From NCBI GenBank assembly GCA_022791575.1, contig JAAVZI010000002.1:1-64000 (forward strand): a stretch of DNA of 64,000 nucleotides, read 5' to 3'. The stretch is from Lachnospiraceae bacterium. GTDB lineage: Bacteria; Bacillota; Clostridia; Lachnospirales; Lachnospiraceae. Positions 8,207 through 18,231 of the stretch are shown here, piece after piece. A program made the translations under genes and the position numbers. A model generated the notes under the pieces. That model was given only the letters and a program-made list of their open reading frames with translations, made no database searches and was not told the origin of the DNA. The number at the start of each line of letters is the position of its first letter. Position 1 is the first letter of the stretch.

Positions 8207-8248
8207 CAAAAAGCCGACTGATTTTCCTCTGGAAAACCAATCGGCTTA
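8207..8248 (-). terminator. Intrinsic terminator of argG
   Basis: On the minus strand AAGCCGATTGGTTTTCC pairs with GGAAAATCAGTCGGCTT around a 3-base loop and is followed by TTTTTG. It lies just after the argG stop. It may also stop plus-strand transcripts, although no T run follows on that side. Confidence 0.85.
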
Positions 8249-8273
8249 CATCGTCTTCAATTATTTCCTAAAC

Positions 8274-9491
8274 TTATTTCTCCTGCTGCTCGTCAAGCAT
8301 AGCACGAACTTTCATCGACAATCCGAACAGATTGATAAAGCCTTCTGCATCGTGGTGGTCATATAGCTCTCCAGTTGTAAAGCTGGCCAGGGATTCGCTG
8401 TACAGAGAATACGGGGAGGTGGTGCCAGCTTTTATAATATTTCCTTTATAAAGTTTGAATTTCACTTCTCCGGTCACCCGCTGCTGGGTAGACTCAACAA
8501 ATGCCTGCAGCGCCTCGCGAAGCGGTGTAAACCATTTTCCCTCATAGACCAGGTTGGCAAATTCATTGGCTACCTGCTTTTTATAGGAAAGGGTCTGACG
8601 GTCTAAAATCAGTTCCTCTAACTGGGTATGCGCTTCCATCAGAATCGTTCCGCCCGGTGTCTCGTAAACGCCGCGGCTCTTCATGCCGACCACGCGGTTT
8701 TCCACGATATCAATAATACCGATGCCGTGTTTTCCGCCCAGCTCGTTTAATTTGCGGATAATATCAGATGCTTTCATGTTCTCGCCGTTGAGGGCAGTCG
8801 GAACGCCTTTTTCAAAGGTAAGGGAGACGTATTCGCCCTCATCCGGCGCCTTTTCCGGTGAAACGCCCAATACTAATAAATGGTCGTAATTCGGCTCGTT
8901 TGCCGGGTCTTCTAGCTCCAGACCCTCATGGCTGATATGCCACAGGTTCCGGTCACGGCTGTAGCTGTTGTCTGCAGAAAACGGCAGGTCAATGCCGTGG
9001 TCCTTGCAGTACTGGATCTCGTCTTCACGGGACTGCATATTCCAAGTCTCGTTGCAGCGCCAAGGAGCAATGATTTTCAGGTCCGGCGCCAGTGCTTTGA
9101 CGGTCAGTTCAAAACGCACCTGGTCATTTCCCTTGCCGGTTGCACCGTGGCAGATGGCTACCGCACCCTCTTTGCGCGCAATTTCAACCAGTCTCTTGGC
9201 GATTACCGGCCTTGCAAAGGAGGTGCCGAGTAAATATTTGTTCTCATATACGGCGTTGGCCTGTACGGTGGGGATCACGTAGTCATCAACAAATTCATCT
9301 ACCAGGTCCTCGATATAGAGCTTGGCCGCGCCGGAGAGCTTTGCGCGCTCCTCCAGTCCGTCCAGCTCATTGCCTTGTCCGACGTCTGCGCAGACGCAGA
9401 CTACATCATAGTCATAATTTTCCTTTAACCACGGGATAATCGCTGTGGTATCCAATCCGCCTGAATAGGCTAAGATTACTTTTTCTTTCAT
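8274..9491 (-). CDS. argG: Argininosuccinate synthase
   Basis: Joins citrulline and aspartate using ATP to give argininosuccinate, the penultimate step of arginine synthesis. The 405-residue length is normal. The N-type ATP pyrophosphatase P-loop AYSGGLDTT is at about 8-16. Other landmarks are [15 protein letters not shown] and [23 protein letters not shown] lies upstream of the ATG. It is monocistronic here: argH is not adjacent. It has its own promoter and terminator. Two small hairpins in the leader (around 9541-9570) might regulate it, but no ARG-box dyad was evident. Confidence 0.97.
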   Translation of the reverse strand: MKEKVILAYSGGLDTTAIIPWLKENYDYDVVCVCADVGQGNELDGLEERAKLSGAAKLYIEDLVDEFVDDYVIPTVQANAVYENKYLLGTSFARPVIAKRLVEIARKEGAVAICHGATGKGNDQVRFELTVKALAPDLKIIAPWRCNETWNMQSREDEIQYCKDHGIDLPFSADNSYSRDRNLWHISHEGLELEDPANEPNYDHLLVLGVSPEKAPDEGEYVSLTFEKGVPTALNGENMKASDIIRKLNELGGKHGIGIIDIVENRVVGMKSRGVYETPGGTILMEAHTQLEELILDRQTLSYKKQVANEFANLVYEGKWFTPLREALQAFVESTQQRVTGEVKFKLYKGNIIKAGTTSPYSLYSESLASFTTGELYDHHDAEGFINLFGLSMKVRAMLDEQQEK

Positions 9492-9578
9492 TTATCCATG
9501 CCTCCTGTGAAATTTTATTGTTTGGTTTTTTATTATGTATTGCCTGTTACGGCAGGCGTTAGAACCGCCTCTTGTAAC

Positions 9579-9607
9579 AATATACATCAAATGCGGGGGT
9601 ATTTCAA
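9579..9607 (-). promoter_or_regulatory. argG promoter
   Basis: On the minus strand TTGAAA (9607-9602) and TATATT (9584-9579) are 17 bases apart, a strong housekeeping match. Downstream, in the leader, GGCG-GTTCTAA-CGCC and TGCC-GTAACA-GGCA form two short hairpins. Confidence 0.75.
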
Positions 9608-9820
9608 GTAAATTAGAGAAATTTATTTGGAACCACTGGGCTTGTACATAGTTTAATACAACTTAAAAGAGAATACCTATATGGAAAATCAGCATATTTC
9701 AAAATAGCAGCCAATGGGTCAGATGTGACTAGTCAGAAATAACTCTAATATAGGCCGCTGCGAATCTAGTAAAATAATTATAGAAAATATTAGATTTTGG
9801 ATAAAACAGGGAGGCGGCAA

Positions 9821-10540
9821 ATGAGTGAGTTATATAATAAAACGCTGCAGAGACTTGTAAAGTACAGACATATTCAGCAAATGACACAAATAGATATGGG
9901 AAATTGGTTTGGAATTACACAAAGTCATTATAGTAAAATGGAACTAGGAAGAATAGAAATTCCCTATAAATTTTTATGTAAATTGTATGCAGGCAACTGG
10001 GATATTGATTATCTTGTAACAGGGATTTACAATGGAGCTCAGGAACATATGTTGGACGGGTTATTTCGTTCATGCAGGGAACAAGATCGATATGAGTTAA
10101 TGAAACTGGCTCTCTGGCTCATAGATCAGGTCATAGATCGCTCAAAGGATCATACATCTGTACTGGAAAGACGGATACTGCACATGCTTCTGGAGGGTGG
10201 GCCGGTTTCCTCTGTTATGTATTTGATTAGAAATGTAATAGATTTTTCACAAGTGATTATGGCAGAACGGCTGGGTCTGGGGATGAAAAAATACCGGCGG
10301 ATGGAAAAAGGTGATACACAGCCAGATCTGGAACTTCTGACGATTGTGTATCATCTTTCTGGCTGCCGGCCTTCTTTATTTCTCGGCAGTGAAGAGGGAG
10401 CATTCGTGATACTGAAATCTCTTTGGAATTGTATAGATAAGGATTTTCAATATCACCTGCTTCCGTTTCTGGAATTTGGAAGAACCATTATAGAGATAGA
10501 AAATGAGTCCTCCAATAGCAGATGTGTAGATGTAAAGTAA
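9821..10540 (+). CDS. Transcriptional regulator with two XRE-type HTH regions
   Basis: A 239-residue DNA-binding protein. The N-terminal segment (about 5-60) has the Cro/C1 HTH pattern QMTQIDMGNWFGITQSHYSKME. A second similar segment near 143-190 (DFSQVIMAERLGLGMKKYRRME...LELLTIVYHLSGC) looks like a duplicated HTH. The middle is helical. I chose the ATG at 9821, with GGAGG 6-7 bases upstream; an in-frame TTG at 9797 is less likely. It is followed immediately by the convergent stop of the membrane gene at 10541. Targets are unknown. Confidence 0.75.
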   Translation: MSELYNKTLQRLVKYRHIQQMTQIDMGNWFGITQSHYSKMELGRIEIPYKFLCKLYAGNWDIDYLVTGIYNGAQEHMLDGLFRSCREQDRYELMKLALWLIDQVIDRSKDHTSVLERRILHMLLEGGPVSSVMYLIRNVIDFSQVIMAERLGLGMKKYRRMEKGDTQPDLELLTIVYHLSGCRPSLFLGSEEGAFVILKSLWNCIDKDFQYHLLPFLEFGRTIIEIENESSNSRCVDVK

Positions 10541-12079
10541 TTATTCTGATTGGTGATAACAGCTTTCTCTTTTATTCCATAATTTGTCAAGCATATCAAT
10601 AGCAATCAAAAGCATCAGAGGAGTAAACTGCATAACATACCTTGGTCTGGTCTCCCAGATAGAGAGAAATAAATAGAGACCGAAGAGTGATAGTTTCCAC
10701 ATAACAGCAGAATCCAACTCTTTGTTTTTATATCCCCGCTGAATAGATAGAGTAAGCATAGATAATATAAATATATGATAAATTGTACAATAAATACTGT
10801 AAATAGGGTAGAAGCGGCCTTTCGGATAAAATATTTCCTGCATCCAGCTTTCCTTTAAAGGATTTTTTGTCAGATAAAATTCCATATCATATCTTCCGCT
10901 GTGCCAGGTTGTAACACCTTTCATATATTGATGCAGAATCAGTCCTGGAATGCCATATTCCCGTAATCTTGTTTTAATCAGACCGATATTGGCCTTTTCC
11001 TTTTCCGCTTTTGTTTCAAAAGAGCTGGTATACTGCCGGTCTTCTAATGTATAGATTCCTAATCCTTTCAACCCCATCATAACCCAATGTGTATAAGGAA
11101 AATTCTCCCGGTTATAATCACTCTGGTCCACAACATTCAGTTGCAGTACCGCTTTATGACAGCTTAGGCTGCATATAACAAAGGTCAGAAGAATAATCAA
11201 AGAATATACCAGTCCTTTGATTAATTGTTTGGCAATGATCATATGAAGAAAACAGGCAAAACTGATAATGGCAACGGTCGGTTTGATTTCATAACCAGCC
11301 CAGGTTAATAAGCCGATCAAAAGCAGCAGCAGGCATTGTATAGAAGTTTGTTTCTTCCAGTTTTCTTCTAGCAGTTCATAACAAAGCAGAATTCCTGTAA
11401 TCATCGGCAAAACCAGAGTGTCGGAATAGACAAAAGGAATATAAGTATAAAATGGAACGAAAAGAAAGGCCAATACCTGGAATAAAACTGCCATCTTTTT
11501 CCCATATTTTCTATAAACCAGTATCGTGCCTAATAAAATTGCCAGATCAATAGCAAACAGATTGAAAACCATATTTCCATAAAGAAAATTTTCTATGCCA
11601 ATTGCCTTTAGAAAGGTAAAATAACCAGCTTCCAGAAGAAGCAGCATCTGATTATTCGGATATCTTAGAAAATAAAAAGTATATTTAGGATTGGTATGCC
11701 AATTGCCAGTAAGAGCTATTTCCGAAGCCTGATTAAAAATAATTTTTCTGTCACTAGAAGGGGTAATGACCATTTCATATCCAAAATAAAGCTGCAGTGC
11801 AGCTTGAATCATCATTAACACAACGACAATAGTGACCAGAGAGTGACGGTCGATAAAGCCGCCAGCTCTTGTCATGAGTTTACTCCATCTACAAAAAAGC
11901 GGTTTTCTAAAATAAAAAAAGGCGATACCTGCAATTAATGTAAGCGGCAGCAGTAATAAATAATCAAAATAGACATTGGCCAGTACAATGCCAGGAAGGA
12001 GAAGCAGCCAGAAAAACCGGTCGATACTATGAAAAAACCGGCTTAACATATGGGGATAATCAACGGAAAGTCTATTCAT
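10541..12079 (-). CDS. Polytopic membrane protein, GT39/PMT-like glycosyltransferase
   Basis: A 512-residue protein with about ten or more hydrophobic segments. An N-terminal pair of helices is followed by an acidic extracellular-type loop (YEMVITPSSDRKIIFNQASEIALTGNWHTNPKY) and many helices. This layout resembles membrane glycosyltransferases of the GT-C fold (PMT/GT39-like), which use lipid-linked sugars. No diagnostic motif is certain. The stop abuts the stop of the XRE gene at 10540, and the two genes converge. A role in cell-surface glycosylation is inferred only. Confidence 0.55.
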   Translation of the reverse strand: MNRLSVDYPHMLSRFFHSIDRFFWLLLLPGIVLANVYFDYLLLLPLTLIAGIAFFYFRKPLFCRWSKLMTRAGGFIDRHSLVTIVVVLMMIQAALQLYFGYEMVITPSSDRKIIFNQASEIALTGNWHTNPKYTFYFLRYPNNQMLLLLEAGYFTFLKAIGIENFLYGNMVFNLFAIDLAILLGTILVYRKYGKKMAVLFQVLAFLFVPFYTYIPFVYSDTLVLPMITGILLCYELLEENWKKQTSIQCLLLLLIGLLTWAGYEIKPTVAIISFACFLHMIIAKQLIKGLVYSLIILLTFVICSLSCHKAVLQLNVVDQSDYNRENFPYTHWVMMGLKGLGIYTLEDRQYTSSFETKAEKEKANIGLIKTRLREYGIPGLILHQYMKGVTTWHSGRYDMEFYLTKNPLKESWMQEIFYPKGRFYPIYSIYCTIYHIFILSMLTLSIQRGYKNKELDSAVMWKLSLFGLYLFLSIWETRPRYVMQFTPLMLLIAIDMLDKLWNKRESCYHQSE

Positions 12080-12359
12080 AACTCAGTACCTCCTTCAAGT
12101 CAACTGCAAACATGGAACAATCGTGAAAATTATTTCCATATTATCAAGCAAAATTCAGTTTATCAAAGCATTTTCTGAAAGTCAAGGGAATCAAAACATA
12201 AATAAGATTATCTTAATCTTTTCAAAAAAAACATAAAAAAATATTAATATTTTTGGTAGTCGCTGTAATATGCAGACTGACAAAACAGAGCTGTCTAATT
12301 AAAGGCTGGTTAAACTTGCGCAATCCGGTAATACTAACGAAAAGAAAGGAGAGTGCCAG

Positions 12360-12578
12360 ATGATTATCAATCATAATCAGGAATCGGATTCCCAAGAAAA
12401 CAGCATGCAGGATATGCCGCTTGGCTTTAGTTTTACCCTTGCAACGAACCAAGAAGCGATGGCTAGTTTTGCCAACATGAGTGAGTCGGAAAAAAGACAG
12501 GTCATAGAGGCTGCCAGAAGTATAGAGACAAAACATGAAATGCAGAGCTTTGTTGACAGTATTGGAAAATTGACTTAG
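12360..12578 (+). CDS. Small conserved hypothetical protein
   Basis: A 72-residue acidic protein (MQDMPLGFSFTLATNQEAMASF, SESEKRQVIEAARSI) with no membrane segment or Cys. AAAGGAGAG stands before the ATG. I do not recognise a function. It has its own hairpin terminator downstream (12601-12646) and reads away from the membrane gene at 10541-12079. Confidence 0.65.
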   Translation: MIINHNQESDSQENSMQDMPLGFSFTLATNQEAMASFANMSESEKRQVIEAARSIETKHEMQSFVDSIGKLT

Positions 12579-12600
12579 AGGTCTATCTGTTTTACAAAGA

Positions 12601-12646
12601 AAAGGTGTAGAGTCTATATTGATGAATAAGGCTTTGCACCTTTTTT
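12601..12646 (+). terminator. Terminator after the small gene
   Basis: AAAGGTG (12601-12607) pairs with CACCTTT (12637-12643), with further weaker pairing inside and a run of six T after it. The large loop lowers confidence. The interval 12647-12844 up to pyrE shows no gene. Confidence 0.6.
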
Positions 12647-12844
12647 GCGGTATAAATTTTTAGTATTTGCTGTTATTTGGTGAAAGAAGATAAACTCTCC
12701 GTTTCTGTGTTTATTTTGATTAGGATGATTTGTGGCTTGAAATAAATGGTATTTGGTGATATACTGAATAAGTATATTTATGTTTATCGATTGAAGTTTT
12801 AATGGAAGAAGCAAAAGGACTGAAAATAAGGAGAAAACACTAAT

Positions 12845-13519
12845 ATGGAAGATTATAAAAGAGAATTTATTGAATTTATGGTAGACAGCCAGGTATTAAA
12901 GTTTGGAGAGTTTATATTAAAGAGCGGTAGAAAATCCCCATTTTTTATGAATGCAGGGGCATATGTAACCGGTTCCCAGCTAAGAAAATTGGGAGAATAC
13001 TATGCCAGAGCTATACATAACCGTTATGGAGATGAGTTTGATGTGTTATTCGGTCCGGCATACAAGGGAATTCCCTTAAGTGTTGCAGCAACGATAGCAT
13101 ACAGTGAATTATATGGAAAGGAAATTCGTTATTGTTCAAACCGCAAAGAGGTAAAGGATCATGGAGATACTGGTATTCTTCTAGGAAGCCCGCTGAAAGA
13201 TGGAGACAGAATTGTTATTATCGAAGATGTTACCACTTCCGGTAAATCCATTGAAGAAACATTTCCAATTCTTAAGGCGCAGGCAGAAGTTGAGATCAAA
13301 GGTCTGATGGTATCCCTGAACCGTATGGAAAAAGGAAAAGGCGGTCAGCTCGGCGCTCTTGACGAAATAAAAGAACTATATGGATTTGAAACAGGTGCTA
13401 TTGTTACGATGGAAGAAGTTGTGGATTGTTTGTATAATAAGCCCTATAAAGGAAATGTTATAATAGATGATGTATTAAAGGCGGAAATTGACGCATATTA
13501 TGAACAATATGGATGTTAG
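12845..13519 (+). CDS. pyrE: Orotate phosphoribosyltransferase
   Basis: Couples orotate with PRPP to form OMP in pyrimidine synthesis. The 224-residue protein has the N-terminal LKSGRKSPFFMNAG substrate segment, GPAYKGIPLS and the PRPP loop VIIEDVTTSGKSIEE near 121-135. The other pyr genes are not adjacent; pyrH is far away at 35452. A group of small membrane-protein genes follows closely, beginning 11 bases after the stop. Confidence 0.96.
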   Translation: MEDYKREFIEFMVDSQVLKFGEFILKSGRKSPFFMNAGAYVTGSQLRKLGEYYARAIHNRYGDEFDVLFGPAYKGIPLSVAATIAYSELYGKEIRYCSNRKEVKDHGDTGILLGSPLKDGDRIVIIEDVTTSGKSIEETFPILKAQAEVEIKGLMVSLNRMEKGKGGQLGALDEIKELYGFETGAIVTMEEVVDCLYNKPYKGNVIIDDVLKAEIDAYYEQYGC

Positions 13520-13530
13520 GAGGAACTGGT

Positions 13531-13683
13531 ATGCAGGAAAAAAGTTTTAAAACCATGAGATCTGTCGGGGGCGCGAGTATTGCATTGGGAATCATTATGA
13601 TTATAAGCGGTCTCGTATGTGGGATTCTTACCATTGTAAACGGCGGGAGGCTGTTAAAAGAAAAATCAGATCATTTGTTTTAG
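13531..13683 (+). CDS. 50-residue single-pass membrane protein
   Basis: A short gene between pyrE and the VanZ-like gene. The ATG at 13531 is preceded by AGGAGG, and a TAG follows at 13681. The protein has a basic N-terminus, a GG-rich hydrophobic stretch (SIALGIIMIISGLVCGILTI) that is probably one membrane helix, and a short charged tail. Spacing of 11 and 17 bases to its neighbours supports an operon. Function unknown. Confidence 0.65.
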   Translation: MQEKSFKTMRSVGGASIALGIIMIISGLVCGILTIVNGGRLLKEKSDHLF

Positions 13684-13700
13684 TGTAAAGGCCGGAGGTT

Positions 13701-14159
13701 ATGAATCGAAGAAGAAGTAAAAAAAGAGTCGTGATTACGTTGCTGTTTATTCTCTATATGATCCTGTTTTTATTTGCAGTACTGATTATGGATCGTTCGA
13801 TTAAAGACGAATACCAGTATAATCTGGTGCTTTTCGATGAGATAAAACGTTATTTCCGCTATAGGGAGCTGGTAGGAAACTGGATTTTCCTGCGGAATAT
13901 ATTGGGAAATGTAGTCGGCTTTATTCCGCTTGGCATGTTCTGGCCTTATGTGTTTCCAAAGATGAAGAATCCGGTTCTGGTAACACTGGTTTGTTTTGAA
14001 TGCAGCCTAGTGATTGAAGTGATTCAGCTTACGTTTAAGATTGGAAGCTTTGATGTGGATGATCTTTTGCTGAATACAGTAGGAGGTATCCTGGGATGTA
14101 TTACTTATTACGTTTGGATGGCAGTTTGGAGGAGAATACATGTTCAGAAGAAACAGTAG
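13701..14159 (+). CDS. VanZ-like family membrane protein
   Basis: 152 residues with four hydrophobic segments. The VanZ-family signature is visible: NILGNVVGFIPLGMFWPYV, then LVIEVIQLTF and SFDVDDLLLNTVGGILG. VanZ confers low-level teicoplanin resistance in enterococci, but most chromosomal relatives have no known job, so resistance should not be assumed. It overlaps the next gene by 20 bp. GGAGG lies just before the start. Confidence 0.88.
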   Translation: MNRRRSKKRVVITLLFILYMILFLFAVLIMDRSIKDEYQYNLVLFDEIKRYFRYRELVGNWIFLRNILGNVVGFIPLGMFWPYVFPKMKNPVLVTLVCFECSLVIEVIQLTFKIGSFDVDDLLLNTVGGILGCITYYVWMAVWRRIHVQKKQ

Positions 14160-14457
14160 TCTGTCATTTGCAGAGAAGCAGACGTCAGTCAGAGGCATTT
14201 TTTCGGCAGTACTGGGTATGATTGCACTTATCATCTGCATTGGGGCAGTTGTAATTTCTTATATGAAGAAGGGGAGTGCAGGGCAGCTGATTGGTTCCTG
14301 CGGAATTATGGCGTTATTATCTTCCATTATGGGGTTTTTATTTGGAATCGGCGGTTTGGTAGAGAAAGGAACTGGCCACATTCTGGCTGGGATTGGACTG
14401 GGAATTAATACCATTTTGTCTGCGGGGCTGGTCTTTTTATTTGTGACCAGTCTATAG
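14140..14457 (+). CDS. DUF6142-like small membrane protein
   Basis: A 105-residue protein with three hydrophobic segments (about 18-42, 50-70, 80-103) after a short basic N-terminus (FRRNSSLSFAEKQTSVRGIF). It resembles small Lachnospiraceae membrane proteins of the DUF6142 type. It overlaps the end of the VanZ-like gene by 20 bp, so the two are probably co-translated. No function is known. Confidence 0.65.
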   Translation: MFRRNSSLSFAEKQTSVRGIFSAVLGMIALIICIGAVVISYMKKGSAGQLIGSCGIMALLSSIMGFLFGIGGLVEKGTGHILAGIGLGINTILSAGLVFLFVTSL

Positions 14458-14496
14458 GATCGTTTTGGACGTGCAGGGGAAAGGAGATATTTGAAA

Positions 14497-16557
14497 ATGG
14501 ATTACAGAACATTATTCGAAGAAGAAAATAGAGCAGTGTCAGAACGGCTTTTCTTATCTTTTGAACGCCTGGAAAAGATCAAAGAAGAAAAGAATATACC
14601 TGAGAAGTTTCAGCCCTTTTTTCAAAGGACTGCGGAATTTCTGCTGATGATTAAAAAACTGACACAGCAGATTCAGGCGGGATACTTAGCAGAGGCTTCT
14701 TTAGAAGAGCTTAAGAAGCACAATCGAAAACTGTATGAAGATATTTTGGAAGAAAATTATGCCTGCAGCTATGCCAATCCTGCTTACGCAGTCAAAGAGC
14801 TGGGAGAAGAATACGGCAGGCTTTTGTCATTTTTGTATAAAGAACTTCGCGGCTGTATCATTTATGCCTATGAAAGTCGGATGGAGGCCATAGTGATCCG
14901 CAATGAACTGTTTATTGAGATTTATAATTGCTTTGAACAGGACGAGCTGCCGGAGGCTAAGGAGATTCATAATATTCTGTATTGGTTTGTCAGTGATTAC
15001 AGCGATGTAATTACAGAGTATCGGATTCGGGAACAGTTGGATACAGAACTGACGTTTGCGGTTGATCTAATTATGAATGCGGATTTGTCTGATCTTCGAT
15101 ATCTGTATCGGTTTGGGGAATATATTACGGAAAATGAATTAGCGGCAGCTCAGTTTATAAATGGACTTCCTGAATCAGAGATTCAGAAGATGGCAGATGT
15201 TTATACTGAGGGTTACCGGATTGGATTTGTGAATGCCGGCAAGGATTTGTCGCTGAAGGAAATTGTAAATATCCGCTATCACTTAGGTTTTGAGCGGGTT
15301 GTCCGTGCAGCGATACAAAATTTTGAAAACATGGGGCTAAAACCAGTCATTTACCGTAAATCTGTGGATGTGATCAGTCCTAGAGTCGGATATGAAGGTG
15401 CGGATGCCAACAAACAGTATCTGTATGACCATAAGGACGATCGGGCGTTATTTCTGGATAAAGCCTATGTAGAGAGAAGACTGTGTGTGCTACGCAATGC
15501 TTATGAGAAATATAAGGTTCAGGCGTCACTTTTTGCAGGACCAGCCGTTATCGAGATTTTTGGAGAGAGACCGTTTGTACCAGAGGCAAAGAAGGAAGTG
15601 TACAAGCTAAATGACAGGCAGCAGAAGCTTTCCGTAGAGCTTGCCGCTGCCAGCAGCAGTTTGGTAGACGAGTATATTAAGGGCGAGGAGCGCAGCTTTA
15701 CGATTATCGCATTTCCTATGCCGGAAATCGGGGAACCATTTGAAGAAATTTTTCGCGAGATCATTCGTATTAATACCCTGGATTATACACTCTATCAGAA
15801 GGTGCAGCAGACCATGATCAATGCCCTGGATGAGGGAACATATGTCTGGATTAGAGGCAGAAACGGCAACTGTACGGATTTGAAAGTGCAGCTTCACCCA
15901 CTGGAGAATCCGCAGAAAGAGACGATATTTGAAAACTGTGTGGCAGATGTGAACATTCCGGTAGGGGAAGTATTTACTTCTCCGGTGTTAGCCGGGACGA
16001 ACGGCTTGCTTCATGTAACACAGGTATATTTGAATGAGTTGGAATACAAACAGCTGAAGCTGACGTTTGGCGACGGGATGGTTCAGGATTACAGCTGTGC
16101 TAATTTTGAACGGGAAGAAGAGAACCGGCAGTATATCAAAGAGAACCTTCTGCATCATCATGAGCAGCTGCCGATGGGAGAATTTGCGATTGGAACCAAT
16201 ACGACTGCTTATGTGGCAGCACAGAAATATCATCTGGCTGATAAGCTGCCGATTCTGATTGCTGAGAAAATGGGGCCGCATTTTGCAATTGGAGATACCT
16301 GTTACAGCCGGGAAGAGGAAGTAAGGGTCTTTAATCCAGATGGAAAGGAAATTATAGCTAGAGATAATGAGATTTCTTTAAAGCGCAGGCAAGATCTATC
16401 TAAGGCATATTTCAACTGTCATACCGACATTACAATTCCCTATGACGAATTGGGAAGTATTACAATTGTAAGAAAAGACGGCTCGCATATTCCGCTGATT
16501 GAAAATGGACGGTTTGTACTACAAGGAACGGAAGTTTTAAATGAAGCTTTTTTATAA
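14497..16557 (+). CDS. M29-family (aminopeptidase T-like) metallopeptidase with long N-terminal region
   Basis: 686 residues. The C-terminal third matches the M29 aminopeptidase pattern: EVFTSPV, then GLLHV, LPMGEFAIGTNT, EKMGPHFAIGD and FNCHTDITIPYDEL, which supply the Glu, His and Asp metal ligands. The N-terminal part of about 300 residues is helical and not obviously related. M29 enzymes remove N-terminal residues using two metal ions. The ATG at 14497 follows AAAGGAG; an upstream TTG two codons earlier is possible. It lies 50 bp before purE. Confidence 0.8.
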   Translation: MDYRTLFEEENRAVSERLFLSFERLEKIKEEKNIPEKFQPFFQRTAEFLLMIKKLTQQIQAGYLAEASLEELKKHNRKLYEDILEENYACSYANPAYAVKELGEEYGRLLSFLYKELRGCIIYAYESRMEAIVIRNELFIEIYNCFEQDELPEAKEIHNILYWFVSDYSDVITEYRIREQLDTELTFAVDLIMNADLSDLRYLYRFGEYITENELAAAQFINGLPESEIQKMADVYTEGYRIGFVNAGKDLSLKEIVNIRYHLGFERVVRAAIQNFENMGLKPVIYRKSVDVISPRVGYEGADANKQYLYDHKDDRALFLDKAYVERRLCVLRNAYEKYKVQASLFAGPAVIEIFGERPFVPEAKKEVYKLNDRQQKLSVELAAASSSLVDEYIKGEERSFTIIAFPMPEIGEPFEEIFREIIRINTLDYTLYQKVQQTMINALDEGTYVWIRGRNGNCTDLKVQLHPLENPQKETIFENCVADVNIPVGEVFTSPVLAGTNGLLHVTQVYLNELEYKQLKLTFGDGMVQDYSCANFEREEENRQYIKENLLHHHEQLPMGEFAIGTNTTAYVAAQKYHLADKLPILIAEKMGPHFAIGDTCYSREEEVRVFNPDGKEIIARDNEISLKRRQDLSKAYFNCHTDITIPYDELGSITIVRKDGSHIPLIENGRFVLQGTEVLNEAFL

Positions 16558-16607
16558 GCAGTTTATAAAAATAGATTAATATACAAACACAAGGAGGAAT
16601 TTGAAAA

Positions 16608-17123
16608 ATGAAACCAGTAGTTGGCATTGTTATGGGAAGTGATTCAGATCTGCCGGTGATGGCAAAAGCAGCGGAGTTTCTGGACAGCATAGGTGTGGAA
16701 TATGAACTGACAGTGATTTCTGCACACCGCACGCCGGACCGTTTCTTAGAGTATATGCGTTCAGCAAAAGAACGGGGATTAAAGGTAATCATCGGCGGAG
16801 CTGGCGGAGCTGCTCATCTGCCGGGAATGGCTGCAGCACTTACGCCTCTTCCGGTCATCGGCGTGCCGATTGAGACGAAAGCTTTAGGAGGAGTGGACTC
16901 CCTGTATTCCATAGTACAGATGCCGTCAGGAATTCCGGTTGCAACGGTTGCTATTAACGGAGCAGCAAATGCGGCAATATTAGCAGCTAAAATTCTGGCT
17001 ATTGGAGATGAAGGATTGACAGGTAAGCTGGAAGACTATGCAAAAAGCCTGGCAGAAAAGGTAGAAGCCAAGGCAGAGAAGATTGAAAAGATTAAATATA
17101 AAGCTTATCTGGAACAGATGTAG
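16608..17123 (+). CDS. purE: N5-carboxyaminoimidazole ribonucleotide mutase
   Basis: Class I PurE, which converts N5-CAIR to CAIR in purine synthesis. The 171-residue protein shows [14 protein letters not shown] at the N-terminus, the SAHRTPDR motif and [19 protein letters not shown] precedes the start. It begins a purE-purM-purN-purD run. The stop is followed at once by the palindrome GAACATATGTTC (17123-17134). purK is absent from the window. Confidence 0.97.
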   Translation: MKPVVGIVMGSDSDLPVMAKAAEFLDSIGVEYELTVISAHRTPDRFLEYMRSAKERGLKVIIGGAGGAAHLPGMAAALTPLPVIGVPIETKALGGVDSLYSIVQMPSGIPVATVAINGAANAAILAAKILAIGDEGLTGKLEDYAKSLAEKVEAKAEKIEKIKYKAYLEQM

Positions 17124-17205
17124 AACATATGTTCAAAAGGTCAGATGTACCCAAGGACATAGTGAATAAAAAGATATCGCTGGATATCAAAACAGGAGGA
17201 TTATC

Positions 17206-18231
17206 ATGGATTATAAGAAGGCAGGCGTAGATATTGAAGCCGGTTACAAATCAGTGGAGTTAATGAAGAAGCATGTGCAGGGAACTATGCGGCCGGAGGT
17301 ATTAACCAATCTGGGTGGATTTTCCGGTGCATTTTCCATGGAGAAGTTTAAAAGTATGGAGAAGCCGACATTGGTTTCAGGAACCGATGGTGTGGGAACC
17401 AAGCTGAAGCTGGCTTTTTTGCTGGATAAGCATGATACAGTAGGAATTGACTGCGTGGCCATGTGTGTGAACGATATTGCATGTGCAGGCGGTGAGCCGT
17501 TATTTTTCCTGGATTATATTGCATGCGGAAGAAATATACCAGAACGGATCGCTACGATTGTCAGCGGAGTGGCAGAGGGCTGTAAACAGGCAGGAGCAGC
17601 GCTGATTGGCGGCGAGACGGCGGAGATGCCAGGATTTTATCCGGCAGAAGAATATGACCTCGCAGGTTTTGCAGTAGGGGTCGTAGATGAGAAGGATTTA
17701 ATTACTGGCAAGGAGATTCAGGCTGAAGATGTATTAATTGGAATGGCTTCCTCTGGTATTCACAGCAATGGATTTTCCTTGGTACGCAAGGTATTCAGCA
17801 TGAAGGAAGAGGCTTTGAATACATATTATGATAGTCTGGGAAATACCCTGGGAGAGGCGCTGATTGTACCTACCCGAATCTATGTGAAAGCTTTGAAAGC
17901 TGTGAAGGAGGCTGGTATTACCATTAAGGGCTGCAGTCATATTACCGGCGGCGGATTCTATGAAAATATTCCAAGAATGCTTCCGGAAGGCAAACGCGCA
18001 GTCTTGAAAAAAGATAGCTATCCGATTCTGCCGATATTTGGAATGCTTTCGAAAGATGGGGATATAGCAGAAAAGATGATGTATAATACCTTTAATATGG
18101 GACTGGGAATGGTTCTGGCTGTAGCCCCGGAAAATGCAGATAAGACCATGGAGGCCATTCGCAAAGCCGGAGAATCCCCTTATATAGTTGGTCATATAGA
18201 AAATGGAGAAAAAGGGGTAGAATTATGCTAA
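17206..18231 (+). CDS. purM: Phosphoribosylformylglycinamidine cyclo-ligase (AIR synthetase)
   Basis: Closes the imidazole ring of FGAM to AIR with ATP. The 341-residue protein carries [16 protein letters not shown] at the start, [38 protein letters not shown] and [11 protein letters not shown], all standard PurM landmarks. GGAGG precedes the ATG. It overlaps purN by 7 bp. Confidence 0.97.
   Translation: MDYKKAGVDIEAGYKSVELMKKHVQGTMRPEVLTNLGGFSGAFSMEKFKSMEKPTLVSGTDGVGTKLKLAFLLDKHDTVGIDCVAMCVNDIACAGGEPLFFLDYIACGRNIPERIATIVSGVAEGCKQAGAALIGGETAEMPGFYPAEEYDLAGFAVGVVDEKDLITGKEIQAEDVLIGMASSGIHSNGFSLVRKVFSMKEEALNTYYDSLGNTLGEALIVPTRIYVKALKAVKEAGITIKGCSHITGGGFYENIPRMLPEGKRAVLKKDSYPILPIFGMLSKDGDIAEKMMYNTFNMGLGMVLAVAPENADKTMEAIRKAGESPYIVGHIENGEKGVELC

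Noticed and set aside
9492-9820. T-box or ARG-box control in the argG leader
   Set aside because: Two small hairpins are present, but neither a T-box sequence nor a clear ArgR dyad was found.
13701-14159. Calling the VanZ-like gene a teicoplanin-resistance gene
   Set aside because: There are no van cluster genes nearby and most chromosomal VanZ-like proteins have no such role.
17734-18195. Minus-strand open frame of 153 codons opposite purM
   Set aside because: Shadow of purM, without a ribosome site.
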